A stretch of 64,000 nt of DNA from Sphingobacterium pedocola. Lineage in GTDB: Bacteria; Bacteroidota; Bacteroidia; Sphingobacteriales; Sphingobacteriaceae. Positions 60,450-64,000 of this stretch are shown here, piece by piece. Within the stretch, counting starts at the first letter, position 1, and each line of letters begins with the position of its first letter. The DNA lies in assembly GCF_015209965.1 (NCBI RefSeq), contig NZ_MU158691.1, positions 23,500 to 87,499 of the forward strand, in the 5' to 3' direction. The translations under genes and the position numbers were made by a program. The notes beneath the pieces are model-generated. The model worked only from the letters and a program-made list of their open reading frames with translations. It was not told the DNA's origin and searched no databases.

Positions 60450-61406
60450 ACCGTTACCTATCGTGATTTAGTAAATTCATATATGTTGTGGCGTTATAGC
60501 GAAATAAAATGCTGAAAAGCATATCGTAAAGATAATAAACGTTATTGATAACGCAGCGATACCAATAACAAATTGACTCGGCAAAGAAGATGCAACGCAG
60601 CTCTTGAACCATTGAAAGGTAGAAGAATCCTATTCTGTTGTGCACTCGATGTGCTAGTATAAAGATCGTCCATGAATCAGCGGGTTCCCTAATGGTTCGG
60701 GTTTCAGTCAAGCTACGTTGACGTTAAAGGCGTTTGGGTTGGCGGATATGTTACGTAACATGCTTTTAAAGAAATTTACCCTGAAAACACTTCCAACAAG
60801 GATGCGTATTTTTTAAGTATAGTGAAGTTATATCCTCAAATAGTTGGGTTATAAAGTGGTGGTGTTTTCTTTGTTTGTTATTGTTTTTAACCAAAAAAGT
60901 AATATAGTTGCATTTGTATCAATGGTACAGCGACAATGTGGAGTTGTCAGTGCACGATAATGATTTTTGTGCCGATCAGAGCAAGTTAATTCATATCACG
61001 GAAACGTTGGTTAGGAATTCAATCGTAAATAATATAATCTAAAGTTAAATGTAGTTGACCGGAGTGCAGTACTGGACACTACTAATGGTAACAGCGATGG
61101 CCTGAAACTATCCTGGATGATCAGAAGACGGTTTGTGATTTCTTATTACTTTTTTATAAAATTCAGTTAATCAGGGACTATAGCTCGATCATTGTTTTCG
61201 ATGAGCGTAGACTAAATACAAACTAGCTGGAAAGAGGTATGGTTTAAGCTCGAAGTGTTTAGGTTTAGGATCATGTTACGTAACGATATAAGAGCACCAA
61301 ATATTCAATAATAGGCTAGTGGTGAGGAGATAGGTTGCCGTATATATTTGGTGCTCTTTGGCCGGTAGTTCTATATACCAGTGATTTGATTGATTTGACT
61401 ATGCCA
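60450..61406. other. Gene-poor region of 957 nt with palindromes and an inverted repeat
   Basis: No credible coding sequence was found. A perfect palindrome ATGTTACGTAACAT is at 60748-60761, and ATGTTACGTAAC recurs at 61273-61284. AAGAGCACCAAATAT (61290-61304) is exactly complementary to ATATTTGGTGCTCTT (61344-61358), a 15-bp stem with a 39-nt loop just after the 3' end of the minus-strand gene at 61407. The rest is AT-rich with stops in every frame and could be degraded sequence. Confidence 0.6.
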
Positions 61407-61964
61407 TTAGAATACCGAAAAATTAGATAAGATATTGTGAAAATCTTCTTTTTCGATATCTCTGAATTCGTTGTTGAAATGGTTGTATAGGTAGCAGCTG
61501 TTGCCGTAATTTAATAGAGTTGATTCGTCACTATAATTGGTTTGATAAAATAACCAAACACTATAAACTGTAATTCCTATGTTTTTGAAATGGTATATAA
61601 TACCCGTTTCTTCATAAGTTTGCAGGATACTTTCTTTTTCATCTTCCGGATGCGGCTCTATTTCGAGAAGCGAATGTTCCTCTTCCCAATCGGCAATCTG
61701 TTGGAATAGAAATTCTGCATCTGACCGGTTAAAGAAACGTTTTTCGAATCCGAGGTTTTCACGGTTTTTAGGAATGTCTATAGTCTCGGTTAATGCTGGC
61801 GGTATAGGATTATTTAGAAGGTATTCCGCAATAGCTATCCTTTTCGATTCCTCCTTCTCTCGGTGTCTTTTCTCAAAAAATTCTTCTATTGATAGATTTT
61901 CAGCTTCCATCTGATCCAGATATTTTTTTTTCAATCTTAATTTTGGGTCTTCGTTTTTTTTCAT
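61407..61964 (-). CDS. Uncharacterised acidic protein, 185 aa
   Basis: I do not recognise a family for this protein. The N-terminal third is highly charged and helical ('DPKLRLKKKYLDQMEAENLSIEEFFEKRHREKEESKRIAIAEYLL', about 6-50). The middle ('FFNRSDAEFLFQQIADWEEEHSLLEIEPHPEDEKE') and the end ('YHFKNIGITVYSVWLFYQTNYSDESTLLNYGNSCYLYNHF') are rich in aromatic residues and look like a compact immunity- or effector-type fold, but nothing in the sequence proves that. There is no signal peptide. It stands alone in a gene-poor region, followed by a strong inverted repeat. Confidence 0.62.
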   Translation of the reverse strand: MKKNEDPKLRLKKKYLDQMEAENLSIEEFFEKRHREKEESKRIAIAEYLLNNPIPPALTETIDIPKNRENLGFEKRFFNRSDAEFLFQQIADWEEEHSLLEIEPHPEDEKESILQTYEETGIIYHFKNIGITVYSVWLFYQTNYSDESTLLNYGNSCYLYNHFNNEFRDIEKEDFHNILSNFSVF

Positions 61965-62496
61965 GATTTATAATATGGGTTTATTTATATATTGACTATA
62001 CAATCATTATAATTGATTTTTTAAGATACGAATTATGATTCTTAAATAAAAGAATTTTCTTACTTTCCCAATGTCTAGAACGAATAATTTGAGTGGAGTG
62101 AAATCTTCGTAGGCTTTTAATGGTATTGCGGGTTTGGTGATATTATGAACTTGATGAGTCAATTCACAATCTTTGAGTCATGTTAAAAGCTGATTTTTAA
62201 GTTGCTTTTAATGAACTTTATATACAAAAACATGTTCGACTTTTTGTGGTTTAAATTAGAAGAGGGCGTCTCAAAAGGTCTTATCAAAGCGTGAAAACGT
62301 CATTTCGACCAAAGGGAGAACCGAGCCTGCGAGCTCGCCGTAGGCAAATCTAACGACATATATAAAGTTCTTAAAATCAGATAAACTTTAATTATTCATG
62401 CTTTTAGATTTATCTTCGATGAGCCCTTCGGGGTTCTCCTCGTTCCTCGTCGAAATGACGACATAGTTTACTTTTGAGACAGCCACTCTAATTTAA
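61965..62496. repeat. Gene-free stretch with nested inverted repeat (62268-62480)
   Basis: An outer perfect pair GTCTCAAAAG (62268-62277) / CTTTTGAGAC (62471-62480) encloses CGTCATTTCGAC (62298-62309) and its exact complement GTCGAAATGACG (62449-62460), with further imperfect pairing inside (AAATCTAA/TTAGATTT). It resembles the intergenic repeat at 38826 and lies between the 185-aa gene and the arginine decarboxylase. The rest of the 532 nt shows no gene. Confidence 0.75.
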
Positions 62497-63888
62497 CTAT
62501 TGATATCCCAATAACTTCATGACTTGTTTCGAATTTTGTTCCTCGCCAAATACTTCGTAATTGAAGGTCTCATCGCGATTACGACGGATCAATACATGCT
62601 TCGGTGAAGGAAGCAGGCAATGGTGTATCCCGCCGTATCCACTCAATACGTCCTGATAGGCGCCTGTATGGAAGAAGCCTAAATACTGTAGTTTACGCGT
62701 CTTCGGCATAAAGACAGAGCTGGTATGTGCCTCCTGGTTATAATAATCCTGCCCGTCGCAGGTAATCCCCCCCAAATTCACCCGTTCGTATTCCGAATCC
62801 CAATTATTAATGGGTAGGAGGATATATTTTTGGTTCAAAGCCCATACATCAGGTAGGTTGGTGATAAATGATCCGTCGATCATAAACCATTTTTCCCGGT
62901 CATTCTGTAATTTCCGACCCAGTACTTTATAGAGGATACCCGAAGCTTCAGCCACAGTGTATTTTCCAAATTCGGTAATAATATCGGGTTCAATTACCTC
63001 ATGGTGTGCACAGATCTGCTTGATGCGGTTCACGATTTCATTCACCATGTATTCGTAATCGAAATCATGTACCAAGGAGTCTTTAAACGGCATGCCGCCA
63101 CCGATATCCAGGGTGTCTAGATCGGGGTTGATCTTTTTAAATTTACAGTATAAGGTCACGTATTTCTCCAATTCGTTCCAGTAATAGGGGGTATCGGAGA
63201 TCCCTGAATTGATGAAAAAGTGTAATAACTTAACCTTAAAATTTGGATTATCTACGATCTTGTTGTTATAGAAGTCAATCACATCTTCCATACGAATTCC
63301 TAAACGGGAGGTGTAGAATTGTGAATCAGGTTGTTCCTCCGCCGCGATACGAATACCCAGGGAACAGGGGTCGTCAAGCTCGATCTCATCATCATACAGA
63401 TTGAATTCTTCTTTGTTGTCCAACACAGGGATAATATTTTTGAAGCCATCATGTATCATATCAATGATATATTGCTTGTACTGATAGGTTTTAAAACCGT
63501 TACAAATAACGGTGATATCCTTAGTAACTTTCCCTTGGCGCTCCAAAGAATCGATCATGGGCATATCAAATGCAGAGGATGTCTCCAAGTGGATGTCATT
63601 CTTCAACGCCTCTTCTACAATATGCTTGAAATGTGAGGATTTTGTACAGTAACAATATTTATAGGATCCGCGGTAATCGTGTTTCAGGATCGCGGTTTGA
63701 AACAAGATCTTCGCCTGTTGGATCTTTTTGCTGACAATGGGTAAATACGTAAAACGTAATGGCGTGCCATACGTTTCTATCATCTCCATCAAATTCAGGT
63801 CGTGGAAGTACAATTCGTCGTCGATAATTTCGAATCCGTCTTGCGGAAAACCAACACTTAGGTCAAGAAATTCCTGATAGCTCTGCAT
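62497..63888 (-). CDS. speA: Arginine decarboxylase (PLP fold III), Bacteroidetes type
   Basis: This 463-aa PLP enzyme of the Orn/Lys/Arg/DAP decarboxylase fold-III class carries the PLP-binding Lys in 'YKYCYCTKSSHFKH' (about 83), 'HLETSSAFDMPMIDSL', 'LDTLDIGGGMPFKDS' (glycine loop for the phosphate, about 258-272), 'EFGKYTVAEASGILYKVLGRK' and the closing 'CDGQDYY' with the active-site Cys/Asp. Proteins of this length and start ('SYQEFLDLSVGFPQDGFEIID') are annotated as biosynthetic arginine decarboxylase in Bacteroidetes, making agmatine for polyamines. A -7 box (TATCTTTG on the minus strand, 63905-63912) lies 17 nt upstream. Confidence 0.9.
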   Translation of the reverse strand: MQSYQEFLDLSVGFPQDGFEIIDDELYFHDLNLMEMIETYGTPLRFTYLPIVSKKIQQAKILFQTAILKHDYRGSYKYCYCTKSSHFKHIVEEALKNDIHLETSSAFDMPMIDSLERQGKVTKDITVICNGFKTYQYKQYIIDMIHDGFKNIIPVLDNKEEFNLYDDEIELDDPCSLGIRIAAEEQPDSQFYTSRLGIRMEDVIDFYNNKIVDNPNFKVKLLHFFINSGISDTPYYWNELEKYVTLYCKFKKINPDLDTLDIGGGMPFKDSLVHDFDYEYMVNEIVNRIKQICAHHEVIEPDIITEFGKYTVAEASGILYKVLGRKLQNDREKWFMIDGSFITNLPDVWALNQKYILLPINNWDSEYERVNLGGITCDGQDYYNQEAHTSSVFMPKTRKLQYLGFFHTGAYQDVLSGYGGIHHCLLPSPKHVLIRRNRDETFNYEVFGEEQNSKQVMKLLGYQ

Positions 63889-63904
63889 TTTTTATTATTT
63901 TTGG

Positions 63905-63912
63905 CAAAGATA
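63905..63912 (-). promoter_or_regulatory. -7 box of the arginine decarboxylase gene
   Basis: The minus strand reads TATCTTTG, a perfect TAnnTTTG, 17 nt before the start codon, giving a very short leader. No clear TTTG -33 box is seen. Confidence 0.42.
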
Positions 63913-64000
63913 TACTTTCAGGATGAATACCTAAACACTTAGGTTGATAAATTTCTCATTCATTATCAGAGAGTTGTAAAAATTACGAAATAATTACATG

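Noticed and set aside
60454..60711. 85-aa minus-strand frame in the gene-poor region.
   Set aside because: Its composition is unlike the neighbouring proteins and no motif or signal is visible.

Overview
The window is a stretch of a Bacteroidetes chromosome, most likely from the Sphingobacteriaceae (Sphingobacterium/Pedobacter relatives). The evidence is two SusC/SusD outer-membrane pairs, fused SecDF, archaeal-type ProS, the tiny ribosomal protein THX, LytS-type kinases and LuxR regulators with two-component propeller and Y_Y_Y domains, lax lipoprotein signals, few Shine-Dalgarno sequences and Bacteroidetes -7 boxes (TAnnTTTG). No rRNA, tRNA, CRISPR array, integrase or transposase gene was seen.

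Region 1 (about 0.3-17.5 kb) is one coherent glycerol / glycerol-phosphate locus. Reading leftward from a divergent control region at 16.5-16.7 kb it holds glpD, glpK, glpF, susC, susD, a DUF5689 lipoprotein, two paralogous calcineurin-like phosphoesterases (one lipoprotein, one Tat-type), glpQ and glpT. The DeoR-type regulator glpR points the other way. This reads as a Sus-like system for glycerophosphodiesters or other glycerol-phosphate compounds: surface capture, periplasmic hydrolysis, uptake of glycerol-3-phosphate and glycerol, then oxidation to DHAP.

Region 2 (17.7-45.9 kb) is mostly housekeeping: an ABC half-transporter with an acyltransferase, a FadL-like porin, a low-complexity lipoprotein, proS, a YeeZ-like oxidoreductase, a cystathionine gamma-synthase/lyase, a TIGR02757 protein, copA, a thioredoxin-fold lipoprotein/gapA/GNAT operon, secDF, guaB, an ABC-F ATPase, a GNAT, a FUSC-family membrane protein, THX and a second, longer GAPDH. 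Region 3 (46.0-58.9 kb) is a polysaccharide utilization locus: susC, susD, a fused GH16 enzyme and a LytS-type hybrid-sensor kinase on the minus strand, with a divergent membrane-anchored propeller/Y_Y_Y/LuxR regulator. A beta-glucan such as laminarin is the likely substrate. The right end (59-64 kb) has a Pr6Pr membrane protein, two poorly known proteins, a gene-poor kilobase and an arginine decarboxylase.

The intergenic DNA is unusually structured. A composite repeat of about 450 bp occurs twice complete (32.8-33.3 kb inverted, 40.8-41.2 kb) and once cut by the window edge (1-237). Its hairpins keep base pairing although their sequences differ between copies. Two different heptamer arrays sit exactly between stop and start codons of neighbouring genes (25.13-25.17 and 27.17-27.21 kb) and place a stop codon every 7 nt, so all three frames are closed. 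Dispersed inverted repeats of the GTCAT...ATGAC type lie at 17.6, 38.8 and 62.3 kb. Two genes too short for a usual ORF cut-off were found: a 48-aa conserved-type protein (285-431) and THX (44141-44290).
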